From positions 1,488,001 through 1,552,000 of the forward strand of contig NZ_CP069792.1 in NCBI RefSeq assembly GCF_016894245.1: a DNA stretch of 64,000 bases, written 5' to 3'. Source of the stretch: Corynebacterium kroppenstedtii. GTDB taxonomy: Bacteria; Actinomycetota; Actinomycetes; Mycobacteriales; Mycobacteriaceae. Both the position numbers and the translations under genes were made by a program. Below the pieces are notes generated by a model. It saw nothing but the letters and a program-made list of their open reading frames with translations. It made no database searches and was not told the DNA's origin. The number at the start of each line of letters is the position of its first letter. The stretch's first letter is position 1. Positions 39,358-48,414 of the stretch are shown in pieces.

Positions 39358-39852
39358 TTTCCACCCTTACACATTCGTCATTCGCTGCGTGTGCAGCCAT
39401 TCATACACGATATATCAGCGAGGCATCCTCGCGTTACACCTTCTGGATCACTTGTCTTTAGTGATGTGTCCATAAAGTTGATTCTTATCGTACTAGAGAA
39501 CTTTAAGCGACATCGTGAAGAATTGGGGTGTTTGCGCGGTAACAACTTGGGAACAATCCCTGAACGACTCCATAACGCTTTGTGTGGAGTTCAATGTGGT
39601 TGTTCGAGCGCTCTAACGGAGGCTCATGATTGCTCGGGCAGTTGACTTACCCGCGGGCGAGATGGGTTACCTAGCCGGTACGAGGTTTGCCCACGATGAG
39701 GTATTGCGGTCTGCAGTATACATCGTAATGAGCTGGACATTTGTTGGTTGCGTGAGAGGTTGCTATAGTTTTTCCTCGTTGCAACACCGGGGTGTTACCC
39801 GGTTCTTGTATTGCTTCAGTGCGACGTGTATCACCAAAGTGATCGTTGTTTT
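39358..39852. other. Upstream region of tRNA-Lys, no gene seen
   Basis: About 495 bases with no convincing gene. Near the end a tRNA promoter is visible (see next entry), followed by the perfect palindrome AACACCGGGGTGTT in the leader. Confidence 0.6.
39741..39769 (+). promoter_or_regulatory. Promoter of tRNA-Lys
   Basis: TTGTTG (39741-39746), 17-base spacer, TATAGT (39764-39769). This would start transcription near 39776, about 75 bases before the tRNA. Confidence 0.6.
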
Positions 39853-39925
<73 letters not shown>

Positions 39926-39931
39926 CCAAAG

Positions 39932-39974
39932 CCCCAGCTAGAACAGCATGTAAGCCTCTAGCTGGGGATTTTTT
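39932..39974 (+). terminator. Terminator of tRNA-Lys
   Basis: CCCCAGCTAGA (39932-39942) pairs with TCTAGCTGGGG (39957-39967), followed by ATTTTTT. Confidence 0.9.
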
Positions 39975-40037
39975 GCCCAAAAGCGTCCAAAAATGGGGGT
40001 TACACGACAAAAAGTGTGTTCCCTCGGCGTGTCGCTA

Positions 40038-40063
40038 AAGGGCTCATGTGATTGTGAGCCCTT
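40038..40063 (-). terminator. Likely terminator of the deoA-deoC/pgm operon
   Basis: AAGGGCTCA (40038-40046) pairs with TGAGCCCTT (40055-40063). On the minus strand it ends in TTTAG, about 120 bases after the fusion gene. Confidence 0.55.
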
Positions 40064-40182
40064 GTGGATGACTCTATGTGACATGCGACCTGGGGCGGGC
40101 CCCCAACTGTTGAAACAGTCGGTGCGAAACCTGCTGCCAGCGGACACTAGAAATCCACAAGGTCCGTCATTCACGAAGGTGC

Positions 40183-42768
40183 TTAAAATCCAGTAGCCAC
40201 AGTTATTTCTGCCCGGATCTGTTCGAGCTTTGCCTGAGCTGTAGTTTGTAGCGCTATGATTTCTGTTGTTGCGTTTTCGTCAACGGGTAAGACAACCTCG
40301 AGATAGCACTTGAGTTTCGGCTCAGTCCCAGAAGGTCGACAGATGACGCGCGAGTTGTCCTCGGTAAGGAACAACACACCATCGGTCGCCGGCAAGCTGT
40401 GGTAACCGTCCGCGAGATCCGCGAACTCTGTGATGGGCGATCCTGCAAATTCTGCGGGTGGTGTTGTCCTCAGTTTGGACATGCCATCGATGATTCTTTG
40501 GCGGTTCTCAACCCGGAATGCGGCCTGGGTCGTGGCGTAGACGCCGTTGTTTCGTGCGATTTCTGTGAGCCGGTCGTCTACTGTTTTGCCTTCCCGATGA
40601 AGAGAGTCGACGAGGTACGCAATGGTGACGGCTGCCGATACTCCATCTTTGTCGCGGACGATGTGTGGGTAGGTGCAGTAGCCAATCGCTTCTTCGTAAC
40701 CAAATGCCAAGTCCGGGGTGCGCCCTATCCATTTGAAGCCCGTCAACGTAGGGGCGTAATCGAGGCCATAGTGGCTTGCAATAGCTCCTAGAAGGCGAGA
40801 CGAGACGATGGAGTTGGCAAAGACTGAATCCGATGCCTCGAAGGTGGCATCGCCTGAGGCTGCATCTGACTCCGACCCTGAATCCTCGTGAACTGGACGC
40901 AACTTTGTGCGTGCGACGAAATCACCGAGCAGACCACCGATTTGGTCACCAGTTAGTTGGCGATACGTTGGCGTCGTCGACGACTCATCCGTTGCGTTGG
41001 CGTCGCTGGTCTTTGTAGGGATGGCGACGGAGCACCGATCAGCGTCGGGGTCCAGGGCGATCACGACGTCAGCCTGACTGCGTTGAGCGGTGCTGAGAGC
41101 GAGATCCAGGGCTCCCTTCTCTTCCGGATTGGGGAAGGAGACGGTGGGGAAGTCTGGGTCCGGTTGAGCTTGTTCCTTAACGAGGGTGATGTTGGTGAAC
41201 CCTGCTTTGTTGAGGGCCTTTGTGGCGGTTTCGGCCCCAACACCGTGCATTGCGGTGAGGGTGATGGAAATATCACTGTGGAACGAACTGTGGGATTCGT
41301 TGGACTCGGGGGAATCCTCACCGTTGCTAGCGGTTTCCGCCGTGCGGAATGGCTCCGTTTCTGTCTCAAGGGCTGCGAGGTAGGCTTCTCGCACTTCTTC
41401 GCCAAGGAAGGTAATACCCTCCGATGACCGCGGAATTTCGTTCGCTGGGCCCGTTTGTGCGATCGCGTTAGCAATGTTGCTGTCATCTGGAGGGACGATT
41501 TGTACACCGTTTCCCCACTCATCGGTCATTCGTCCACCTAGATAGACCTTGTATCCATTATCCCGCGGTGGATTGTGAGAAGCGGTGACCATAATGCCGG
41601 CATCCGCCTTGAGATGCCGAACTGCGAATGCAAGTAACGGGGTGGGCAAATGGCTCGGTAAACGTAGTGCACGGCCCCCAGCAGCATTAATGACCTCAGC
41701 TGCATCGGTAGCGAATTCTGCCGACCCATGGCGAGCATCATGGCCAATAACGATAACGGGTGCGGATCCGATGGATTCGGTTAAGTAGGAGACGAGTCCT
41801 GCGGTGGCCTTGATGATAACGGATCGATTCATCCGTGATTCCCCGGCACCGATTTCTCCTCGTAAACCAGCAGTTCCGAATTGCAGTGGCCCAGAGAAGC
41901 GAGCGGCTAATTCGTCGATGTTCCGTGTTTTGATGAGTTCACAGATCGTCTCAGCATCTGTGGAATCAACATCGTTGTCCGCCCATTGTTCCGCCCGGGC
42001 GAGGATGTCATGTTGTGCGGAGTCTTCACATGTTTCTGAGTCGCCGTTTTTCGAGTCATCACTTTCAGGGGAGGTTGTGAGTCCATCCAGAACGGCTCGT
42101 GTTCCAGAGAGCCCGAGGCGGTTGGCTCCCGCAGCGATCATCTGAAGGGCTTTCTCTGCTGTACGAATTCCACCAGACGCTTTAACCCCCATGTTTGGTC
42201 CCACAGTATCGCGCATCAGGCGAATGGCGTGAGCACTCGCGCCACCACTGGGGTGGAAACCTGTCGACGTCTTGACGAAATCCGCGCCAGCATCTTTGGC
42301 AGCGTTACATGCGGCAACAATAGCCTCGTCGGAAAGAAGAGCAGTTTCTAGGATGACTTTGAGGACAGTGGGCGAGGGGACTGCATCCCGAACGGTGCGA
42401 ATGTCCTTTTCGACGGTCTTCCAATCACCTTCGGCTGCTGCCGCCAGGTTGATGACCATGTCGATTTCATCTGCACCATTGCGTACTGCCAGGCGTGCTT
42501 CCTTGGCTTTGATCTCACTGGTGTGTGCTCCGGAAGGAAAACCGCATACCGCAGTCACATGGAGTCCGTCCGGAACGCTGACAGGAAGCATCGACGGAGA
42601 GACGCAAATGGAATACGTTCCGAGCTCGATGGCCTCGTGGATAAGCTCGTCGACGTCGTGATGCGTTGATTCAGGTTTGAGAAGAGTGTGGTCGACGATT
42701 GATGCGACCTCGTCGCGCGATGGCGTGTGATTCGTACCAGATGAAAGACCGCCTGGCGTAGTAGGCAC
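40183..42768 (-). CDS. Fused deoxyribose-phosphate aldolase / phosphopentomutase-type enzyme
   Basis: An 861-residue protein with two catalytic parts in one frame. Residues 18-230 are Deo[17 protein letters not shown] (Asp103), VLKVILE (Lys137), VKTSTGF (Schiff-base Lys166) and VKASGGIR (Lys196). After an acidic linker (about 231-255), residues 255-861 are a phosphohexomutase of the PgcA/human PGM2 subgroup: [11 protein letters not shown] (298-307), phosphoserine loop [13 protein letters not shown] (Ser397), metal loop [14 protein letters not shown] and [15 protein letters not shown]2-type enzymes act well on (deoxy)ribose-1-phosphate. The two parts would turn deoxyribose-1-phosphate into glyceraldehyde-3-phosphate and acetaldehyde. 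Start GTG follows TAGGAG. deoA is 67 bases upstream; no separate deoB is seen. Whether one or two activities are retained is untested. Confidence 0.9.
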   Translation of the reverse strand: MPTTPGGLSSGTNHTPSRDEVASIVDHTLLKPESTHHDVDELIHEAIELGTYSICVSPSMLPVSVPDGLHVTAVCGFPSGAHTSEIKAKEARLAVRNGADEIDMVINLAAAAEGDWKTVEKDIRTVRDAVPSPTVLKVILETALLSDEAIVAACNAAKDAGADFVKTSTGFHPSGGASAHAIRLMRDTVGPNMGVKASGGIRTAEKALQMIAAGANRLGLSGTRAVLDGLTTSPESDDSKNGDSETCEDSAQHDILARAEQWADNDVDSTDAETICELIKTRNIDELAARFSGPLQFGTAGLRGEIGAGESRMNRSVIIKATAGLVSYLTESIGSAPVIVIGHDARHGSAEFATDAAEVINAAGGRALRLPSHLPTPLLAFAVRHLKADAGIMVTASHNPPRDNGYKVYLGGRMTDEWGNGVQIVPPDDSNIANAIAQTGPANEIPRSSEGITFLGEEVREAYLAALETETEPFRTAETASNGEDSPESNESHSSFHSDISITLTAMHGVGAETATKALNKAGFTNITLVKEQAQPDPDFPTVSFPNPEEKGALDLALSTAQRSQADVVIALDPDADRCSVAIPTKTSDANATDESSTTPTYRQLTGDQIGGLLGDFVARTKLRPVHEDSGSESDAASGDATFEASDSVFANSIVSSRLLGAIASHYGLDYAPTLTGFKWIGRTPDLAFGYEEAIGYCTYPHIVRDKDGVSAAVTIAYLVDSLHREGKTVDDRLTEIARNNGVYATTQAAFRVENRQRIIDGMSKLRTTPPAEFAGSPITEFADLADGYHSLPATDGVLFLTEDNSRVICRPSGTEPKLKCYLEVVLPVDENATTEIIALQTTAQAKLEQIRAEITVATGF

Positions 42769-42794
42769 AGTTTTCTCCTAAAGAATAATCAAAA

Positions 42795-42827
42795 GTTGTC
42801 CGATGCCTTTCACGGACATCGAACAAC
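42795..42827 (-). terminator. Hairpin between deoA and the deoC fusion gene
   Basis: GTTGT-C-CGATG pairs with CATCG-A-ACAAC (42795-42805 with 42817-42827, one internal mismatch). On the minus strand TTTTGATTATTC follows, then the TAGGAG ribosome site of the fusion gene. It looks like a partial terminator or attenuator within the operon. Confidence 0.5.
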
Positions 42828-42835
42828 CGACTGGG

Positions 42836-44131
42836 CTAGTTGATTTTTTCGATAACTACAGACTGAGTTGGTGTAGACAGGTTCTCGTCGCTAGGAGCAA
42901 TACTCCAGCCTTGGTTGAGTGATTCCAGAGCACGTTCGAATCGGTCTGTATCGTCAGAGTGAAGGGTGAACAAGGGCGTGCCTTTCGTGACCTTTTGGCC
43001 GCGGTCCACCAAGATTTCAATCCCAGCGCCAGCTTGAACTGGATCTTCTTTGCGTGCGCGCCCGGCGCCTAATCGCCAGCTAGCCACACCGATGGCAAGA
43101 GCGTCGAGTTCGGTGATCACGCCATCTGCGTCCGCGTACACAGTGTCTGTGTGTTGTGCGATGGGCAGCGGAGCATCGGGGTCGCCACCTTGGGCGCGAA
43201 TCATAGACTTCCAAGTGTCCATCGCGCGACCGTTCTTCAAAGCTTGTTCGACGTCAGCGTCGTGAACTCCGGCCAGACTGAGCATTTCACGGGCTAATTC
43301 ACAGGTGAGCTCTACGACGTCAGTAGGGCCTCCACCGGCGAGAACGTCTAGCGATTCTCTAACCTCAAGGGCATTTCCCACGGTCTTTCCTAGTGGCGTG
43401 GACATATCGGTGAGCAGTGCGACGGTTTTGACTCCGGCGTCATTTCCTAAGTTCACCATTGTTTGAGCCAGTTCGCGAGCGTCGTTAAGAGTTTTCATGA
43501 AAGCCCCTGAACCAACTTTGACATCGAGGACGAGTGCGCCCGTGCCCTCCGCGATCTTTTTGCTCATGATTGAACTTGCAATCAGGGGGATACAATCCAC
43601 GGTACTGGTGATGTCACGCAGCGCATAGAGCTTTTTATCCGCTGGTGCCAAACCTGAGCCGGCAGCACAGATGACGCAGCCCGGGTCTTCGAGCATCTGC
43701 ATCATGCGATCGTTAGACAGGTTTGCCTGCCAGCCCGGAATCGATTCCAGTTTGTCCAGTGTTCCGCCGGTGTGGCCAAGCCCCCGTCCAGAGAGTTGTG
43801 GAACCGATACTCCGAATGATGCCACCAGTGGAGCGAGGGGGAGGGTAATTTTGTCACCCACACCGCCGGTCGAATGCTTGTCCGCTGTCGGACGCGAAAG
43901 CGAGTTAAACGACATAGTCTCACCCGAATTAATCATCGCCTGAGTCCATTGCGCGATCTCTCGACGGTTCATTCCATTGAGGAAGATACCCATTGCGAGA
44001 GCAGACATTTGTTCATCAGCGACGACGCCACGGGTATACGCGTCGATAACCCAATCAATCTGATCGTGGGAAAGCTCCCCCTTATCTCGTTTGGTACGGA
44101 TAACGTCGACGGCATCGAAATGCTCAGCCAT
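42836..44131 (-). CDS. deoA: Thymidine / pyrimidine-nucleoside phosphorylase
   Basis: A 431-residue enzyme splitting thymidine, deoxyuridine or uridine into base and (deoxy)ribose-1-phosphate. The signature DKHSTGGVGDKITLPLAPL (phosphate site) and SGRGLGHTGGTLDKLE are intact, as are SSIMSKKIAEGTGALVLDVK and GAFMKT. Similarity in layout is closer to the Bacillus Pdp type than to strict thymidine phosphorylases, so uridine may also be used. The ATG at 44131 has GGAG eight bases before; the upstream TTG at 44143 is not needed. First gene of the minus-strand deo operon. Confidence 0.94.
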   Translation of the reverse strand: MAEHFDAVDVIRTKRDKGELSHDQIDWVIDAYTRGVVADEQMSALAMGIFLNGMNRREIAQWTQAMINSGETMSFNSLSRPTADKHSTGGVGDKITLPLAPLVASFGVSVPQLSGRGLGHTGGTLDKLESIPGWQANLSNDRMMQMLEDPGCVICAAGSGLAPADKKLYALRDITSTVDCIPLIASSIMSKKIAEGTGALVLDVKVGSGAFMKTLNDARELAQTMVNLGNDAGVKTVALLTDMSTPLGKTVGNALEVRESLDVLAGGGPTDVVELTCELAREMLSLAGVHDADVEQALKNGRAMDTWKSMIRAQGGDPDAPLPIAQHTDTVYADADGVITELDALAIGVASWRLGAGRARKEDPVQAGAGIEILVDRGQKVTKGTPLFTLHSDDTDRFERALESLNQGWSIAPSDENLSTPTQSVVIEKIN

Positions 44132-44265
44132 GTGGTGCTCCAATCAGTGTTCCGGTGTACCGTGAGGTGATTTATGAGGTGGGAGCGGGGAAATGGCATT
44201 AGACCTGAGGTGTGACGTAACCAACTCTTGTTTCCCCGTTGTGATCTCAATTATCATAACAGTCG

Positions 44266-44299
44266 GAACGTATGTCAATATCTTTTTTCACATATGTTC
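44266..44299. promoter_or_regulatory. Candidate operator in the divergent deoA-cdd region
   Basis: Inverted repeat with 10-base arms GAACGTATGT (44266-44275) and ACATATGTTC (44290-44299), one mismatch, 14-base spacer (24 bases centre to centre). It lies between the divergent deoA and cdd genes, where a DeoR/SorC regulator encoded at 46169-47104 could control both units. Confidence 0.5.
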
Positions 44300-44354
44300 G
44301 CAGGCTTACTTGACGACGCCACCCTTCGTGGCTCCTTGATCGTGAGGACACATC

Positions 44355-44885
44355 ATGATTAAAAAGAACGAATCCGACGCTGGTGGGAGTAGCTCGGTAA
44401 GGCATGGGGCATCGGCACCGGCTACCGATGATTCGATCATTCACGACGCTTCCGCCGTCGGCAGTTCTCGGGGTGATTTTTCTGATGCTGCAGCGGATAT
44501 CTCATTGCTAGAACAAGCACGTGACGCTGCCAAAGGTGCATACGTGCCATACAGTGAGTTCCCCGTCGGTGCTGCTATTCGCACCATGGAGGGGAGGATT
44601 ATCACTGGGTGCAACATAGAAAACGCCAGCTATGGTTTAACGAACTGCGCGGAGCGAACAGCATCCTTTCGTATGATTGCGGAAAGTGGGGATGTTCCCC
44701 GTATTGACACAGTGGCCATTGTCGGGCTCAAAGCCGAACCGTGTTGGCCTTGTGGTGCGTGTCGGCAGGTTTTGAGGGAATTCGGCTGTTCGCGTGTCAT
44801 CGTAGAGAAAGAATCGCGCCCATTTGTATTACCCTTTGAATCAATTCTCCCGTTTTCCTTCGGCCCTGAAGACCTGGAGGGGTAG
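44355..44885 (+). CDS. cdd: Cytidine deaminase with N-terminal extension
   Basis: A 176-residue zinc enzyme deaminating cytidine and deoxycytidine. The core starts near residue 52 (ISLLEQARDAAKGAYVPYSEFPVGAAIRT); CNIENASYGLTNCAERTA gives the first zinc cysteine and catalytic Glu, and PCWPCGACRQVLREF the other cysteines. The first 50 residues are a Ser/Asp-rich extension absent from typical tetrameric Cdd (about 130 residues). GAGGA at good spacing supports ATG 44355, so the extension is probably real. nupC begins two bases after its stop. Confidence 0.93.
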   Translation: MIKKNESDAGGSSSVRHGASAPATDDSIIHDASAVGSSRGDFSDAAADISLLEQARDAAKGAYVPYSEFPVGAAIRTMEGRIITGCNIENASYGLTNCAERTASFRMIAESGDVPRIDTVAIVGLKAEPCWPCGACRQVLREFGCSRVIVEKESRPFVLPFESILPFSFGPEDLEG

Positions 44886-44887
44886 TC

Positions 44888-46102
44888 ATGGAACGATTTC
44901 AAGGGCTAATTGGTATTGCCGTTATCCTTGCCCTCGGCGTTGCGGTATCTAAACATCGATCCAAAATTAATTGGCGGACGCTGGGCACCGGACTTGCCCT
45001 TCAAGTAATTTTGGCTCTGTTAGTCCTGAAGTGGGGGCCCGGGTATCACGCTCTCAAGTGGCTAGCTGAGGGCATCGATCAGCTCATCGGTTATACCGAC
45101 AAAGGGACAGAATTCGTTTTTGGGCCACTATTCGGGGACAAAATTGGTTTTGTCTTTGCACTCAATGTTCTCCCGGTCATCATTTTCCTGGGTGCCATCA
45201 TTGGTGTTCTTTACTACCTCCGCGTTATTCAAATTGTTGTTGAATACGTCGGCGGTGCCCTCGGGAAACTCATGGGTACGTCCAAGGTTGAATCGGTTTT
45301 TGCCGCAACCGTTATTTTTCTGGGGCAGAGCGAAGCACCACTCCTTATCCAGCCGTATATCAAGAAGCTGACCAAATCCGAATTATTCACCTGTATGACC
45401 GGCGGTTTTGCTTCTGTCGCGGGGTCCACCTTAATTGGCTACTCTCTCCTGGGTGCCCCACTCCCATATCTCTTGGCTGCGAGCGTTATGAATGCCCCGG
45501 GCTCTTTACTCATGGCCAAAGCATTCTTCCCGGAAACAGAAGAAAGTCAACTGGACGCAACCGTCCGGGATGTCCGCGATGAGGAATCAAAGAACGTCAT
45601 TGATGCTCTGGGCCGCGGGGCCATGAATGGTGGACGCATCGCTGTCACCGTGGGATGCCTTTTGATCGCCTTTATCGCGGTCATTGCGTTCTTGTCAGCA
45701 ATTATCGGGGGAATCGGTAGCTGGTTCGGTCATTCCGAATGGAGCTTGGAAGGAATATTTGGCTGGGCACTTGCCCCCCTTGTCTGGGCTATTGGCGTTC
45801 CATGGAATGATGCCGTTGACGTCGGTAATTTTATCGGGCAAAAGACGGTGCTCAATGAGTTCGTGGGCTACACCTCTTTTGGTGAGCACGTGAATGAGCT
45901 ATCCGATAAAGCTGTTATGATCTCAACCTTCGCACTAGCTGGATTTGCCAACTTCTCTTCTATCGCAATCCAAATGGGATCGATAGGCGGATTAGCGCCG
46001 GAGCGTCGCGGTGAGATAGCTAAATTTGGGATGTTTGCCCTTCTCGCAGGTTTTTGCGTCAACATGATTAACGCTGCAATTGTGGGAGTTGTCGCAAGTT
46101 AA
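44888..46102 (+). CDS. nupC: Concentrative nucleoside transporter
   Basis: A 404-residue membrane protein of the CNT/NupC family importing nucleosides with protons or sodium. Family blocks: KINWRTLGTGLALQVILALLVLK, FVFALNVLPVIIFLGAIIGVLYYL, FLGQSEAPLLIQPYIKKLTKSELF (nucleoside-binding QSEAP), GFASVAGSTLIGY, and ALAGFANFSSIAIQMGSIGGLAPER. Eight to ten helices. Tightly coupled to cdd (2-base gap, GGAGGGG site), so imported cytidine would be deaminated at once. Confidence 0.95.
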   Translation: MERFQGLIGIAVILALGVAVSKHRSKINWRTLGTGLALQVILALLVLKWGPGYHALKWLAEGIDQLIGYTDKGTEFVFGPLFGDKIGFVFALNVLPVIIFLGAIIGVLYYLRVIQIVVEYVGGALGKLMGTSKVESVFAATVIFLGQSEAPLLIQPYIKKLTKSELFTCMTGGFASVAGSTLIGYSLLGAPLPYLLAASVMNAPGSLLMAKAFFPETEESQLDATVRDVRDEESKNVIDALGRGAMNGGRIAVTVGCLLIAFIAVIAFLSAIIGGIGSWFGHSEWSLEGIFGWALAPLVWAIGVPWNDAVDVGNFIGQKTVLNEFVGYTSFGEHVNELSDKAVMISTFALAGFANFSSIAIQMGSIGGLAPERRGEIAKFGMFALLAGFCVNMINAAIVGVVAS

Positions 46103-46168
46103 TTGATAACTGACTCTGAGCACTCCGGATTTCGGAAATACATCTGGATCCGGGCTTAGAATCCGCAA

Positions 46169-47104
46169 TCATTCCTCGAGTAAGCGTTCTGCACATGCCT
46201 GGTCAGTAACTAAGTGCGTCGCCATTCCAGCTTGTAGCGCAACTTTCAAGGCGCGCACTTTGTGTAATCCGCCTGCGACGAGGAGCCGGACTGGGCGCTG
46301 TGCCAAGTCTTCCATGGTGATTCCAACCGTGCGCTCGTCCACTGATTGCACGGCGGTGGATGCGTTGGCATCGAAAAACCGCGAGCAAATATCACCTACT
46401 GCCCGTTCACGAAGCTGTGCACGCTCAGAGGGCGTAACGCTGCCAAGATTAAGGGCGAGACTGTTTTCTCCCGCTGATCCCACCGTAAAGACGGCGATGT
46501 CAGTTTCCTTCCCTTGTTTGAGAACATTGGCTATAAACCGGTCCTTTTCTACAAGTTCTTTAGTCTCGGCGTTATCAAAGATGACGGGAAGGGGCAGGGT
46601 ATGGGCATACGCGTGAAAGGCTTTACAAAACAACGTGATCGTTTCGATATCGTTTGTTTTCCGGTCTGTATATGACATCCCGCCTTTAAGCTGAACAATC
46701 GTCACATCGTGAACACTTTTTTCAGTGAGATGCTGGGCGATGGAATACATTGTCCTCCCCCATGACACGCCGACACGTGACCCGTCGACGACAAGGGAGC
46801 GGAGCGATTGTGCACCAACATGGCCGAGAGCATCGACGATATCATCGGTAGTTTGTGATACCGGTTGCGCGAGCCGCACAGATGTTAAGCCGTATTTAGT
46901 TGCTAATGCAGTTGCTGTGGTGGACGAAGCTTCCCGCGGGTCGCGAATGGTAATCGTTACGAAGCCGCGGTCGTGGGCATGCTGAATGAGCTTGGATGTC
47001 GTTGGTCGCGAAATACCTAAAGCCAAAGCGACTTCCGCTTGGCTAAGGTTGTCGCGGTAATACATTTTTGCCGCGCGTAGGGATTGCTCATCACGACTGT
47101 CCAC
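46169..47104 (-). CDS. deoR: DeoR/SorC-family transcriptional regulator
   Basis: A 311-residue repressor. The helix-turn-helix lies at about 14-45 (YRDNLSQAEVALALGISRPTTSKLI), followed by a SorC-type sugar-phosphate binding domain with VDGSRVGVSWGRTMYSIAQHL and GSAGENSLALNLGSV. In Bacillus the like-built DeoR senses deoxyribose-5-phosphate and controls nucleoside use; the flanking nupC-cdd and deoA-deoC/pgm genes make this role likely. Starts at GTG. The candidate operator is at 44266-44299. Confidence 0.88.
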   Translation of the reverse strand: MDSRDEQSLRAAKMYYRDNLSQAEVALALGISRPTTSKLIQHAHDRGFVTITIRDPREASSTTATALATKYGLTSVRLAQPVSQTTDDIVDALGHVGAQSLRSLVVDGSRVGVSWGRTMYSIAQHLTEKSVHDVTIVQLKGGMSYTDRKTNDIETITLFCKAFHAYAHTLPLPVIFDNAETKELVEKDRFIANVLKQGKETDIAVFTVGSAGENSLALNLGSVTPSERAQLRERAVGDICSRFFDANASTAVQSVDERTVGITMEDLAQRPVRLLVAGGLHKVRALKVALQAGMATHLVTDQACAERLLEE

Positions 47105-47833
47105 AGTTCGACCTCAATCAGTTAATGCTGAGTGCTTGTACGCATGCTTTATTTAACTTGCCTTTAGTTTGCCTGATATAGCTGGGTTCATGGCGATCGC
47201 GGGGTCCACAGCGAACAGCCTTTCGGTGTACGGCTACTGCCCCAACTTAATCGGTAGAGCAATGCACACATTATTTAACGCCGGTCTTCCTTCGAGGAAT
47301 ATACGGATGGGTGTTACGAGAGCAGAAGCTATCAACGATGCTGGACGCCGATCGGTGGTGCTAGAAGATCGATAACCATTTCCGAAGCAGCGGGCCACCT
47401 GGAATTGTGTCGTCGTGTGCTGGGAGCTTCTGCTATGGGCCAGATAACAGCAGCATGGTCGTCGCTATTGTCCAGCTGATGTGTGTGGATGGGCAATCAG
47501 AGAGCCACTAAGGAAGGCTCGACCAACTCTCCGTGTGAGGTTCTACTAATAACCCGTGCGTAATCTATGCAGAAAGTTTAGGCCGCATTACGTAAGATCG
47601 AACAAGCTTACGATCTACGCCCTCAAAACTCATCGACGGAGGCGGCTCAAAATGTGGGTTGCTCTTAGCCGATCGCCTCTAGACAGAGCATTCCTGCCAT
47701 GGCTTGTGACCCAGTGCTTTCCTTGACGAAAGCGGTTAGTAAGCGGAAGGGCGTGGCCATTGTCGTCTTGCTAGCTTTTTAGGGGGCAAGTGCAGTTCCT
47801 GGAAGTGGGTGGACTAGCTGAAAGGAGAGTCCG
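47105..47833. other. Gene-poor stretch between deoR and a small membrane protein gene
   Basis: About 730 bases without a convincing gene. One open frame of 68 codons (47169-47375) has no ribosome site and no recognisable motif. A bulged hairpin lies at 47591-47619 (CGTAAGATCG with CGATCTACG). Possibly decayed coding DNA. Confidence 0.5.
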
Positions 47834-48031
47834 GTGCAGAAGCGAACGAGTGAAGCCTTGAAAGCTGTTCGATGGTGGATCGAAATGGCTGTTGGACTCA
47901 TGGTGTTCTTCTATGTGTGGTCTTTGGTATTCAGAGATGACCCGTTTTCGTGGGCTGAATGGGGCAAAACGGTCGCGTTCGGGACCCTCGTCGGAGTTAT
48001 ATATTGGATTTACAGTCGACCTAGGAAATAA
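47834..48031 (+). CDS. Small two-helix membrane protein, unknown function
   Basis: A 65-residue protein starting at GTG behind GAAAGGAG at ideal distance. Two hydrophobic segments (about 17-34 and 46-60) are separated by FRDDPFSWAEWGKT, with a basic C-terminus. I do not recognise a family. The good ribosome site and the protein-like composition argue that it is real. No operon partner. Confidence 0.6.
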   Translation: MQKRTSEALKAVRWWIEMAVGLMVFFYVWSLVFRDDPFSWAEWGKTVAFGTLVGVIYWIYSRPRK

Positions 48032-48213
48032 AGCTTCACGGTACAGACACTCGGCATTAAAAATTAAAAATCCACATGCGCCCGTGGCTTGTCGTGGAAT
48101 TTCTAGGAGGGGACTCTTTGGCCTGAGCCGACCAACCGTGTTCAGAAGCCCCAGGCCCAACAAGTAAAACACGCCGATCAGAGTTTTCTACCTGGCCAAA
48201 GTGAGGGGAATGG

Positions 48214-48287
48214 TGCCCCTGGCAGGATTCGAACCCGCGCCACTCCGGGTAGAAGCCGGATGCTCTAATCCACTGAGCTACAGGGGC
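48214..48287 (-). tRNA. tRNA-Arg (anticodon TCT)
   Basis: A 74-nt minus-strand cloverleaf: acceptor GCCCCTG / CAGGGGC, anticodon stem TCCGG / CCGGA with loop CTTCTAC, T arm GCGGGTTCGAATCCTGC, discriminator A and encoded CCA (48211-48213). Confidence 0.95.
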
Positions 48288-48414
48288 ATTTTATCGATCG
48301 TGGGTTGCGCGCTTGCCACAATCCACTAGACGAATATAACAGTACTGAACTCTTTGCTGATAACTGGTCCTTCGGGTTGATGAGATTGTCTCCGTGCTGG
48401 GTAGGGTTGGGAGT

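Noticed and set aside
47169..47375. 68-codon frame downstream of the deoR start
   Set aside because: No ribosome site or promoter, no motif, and composition does not stand out.
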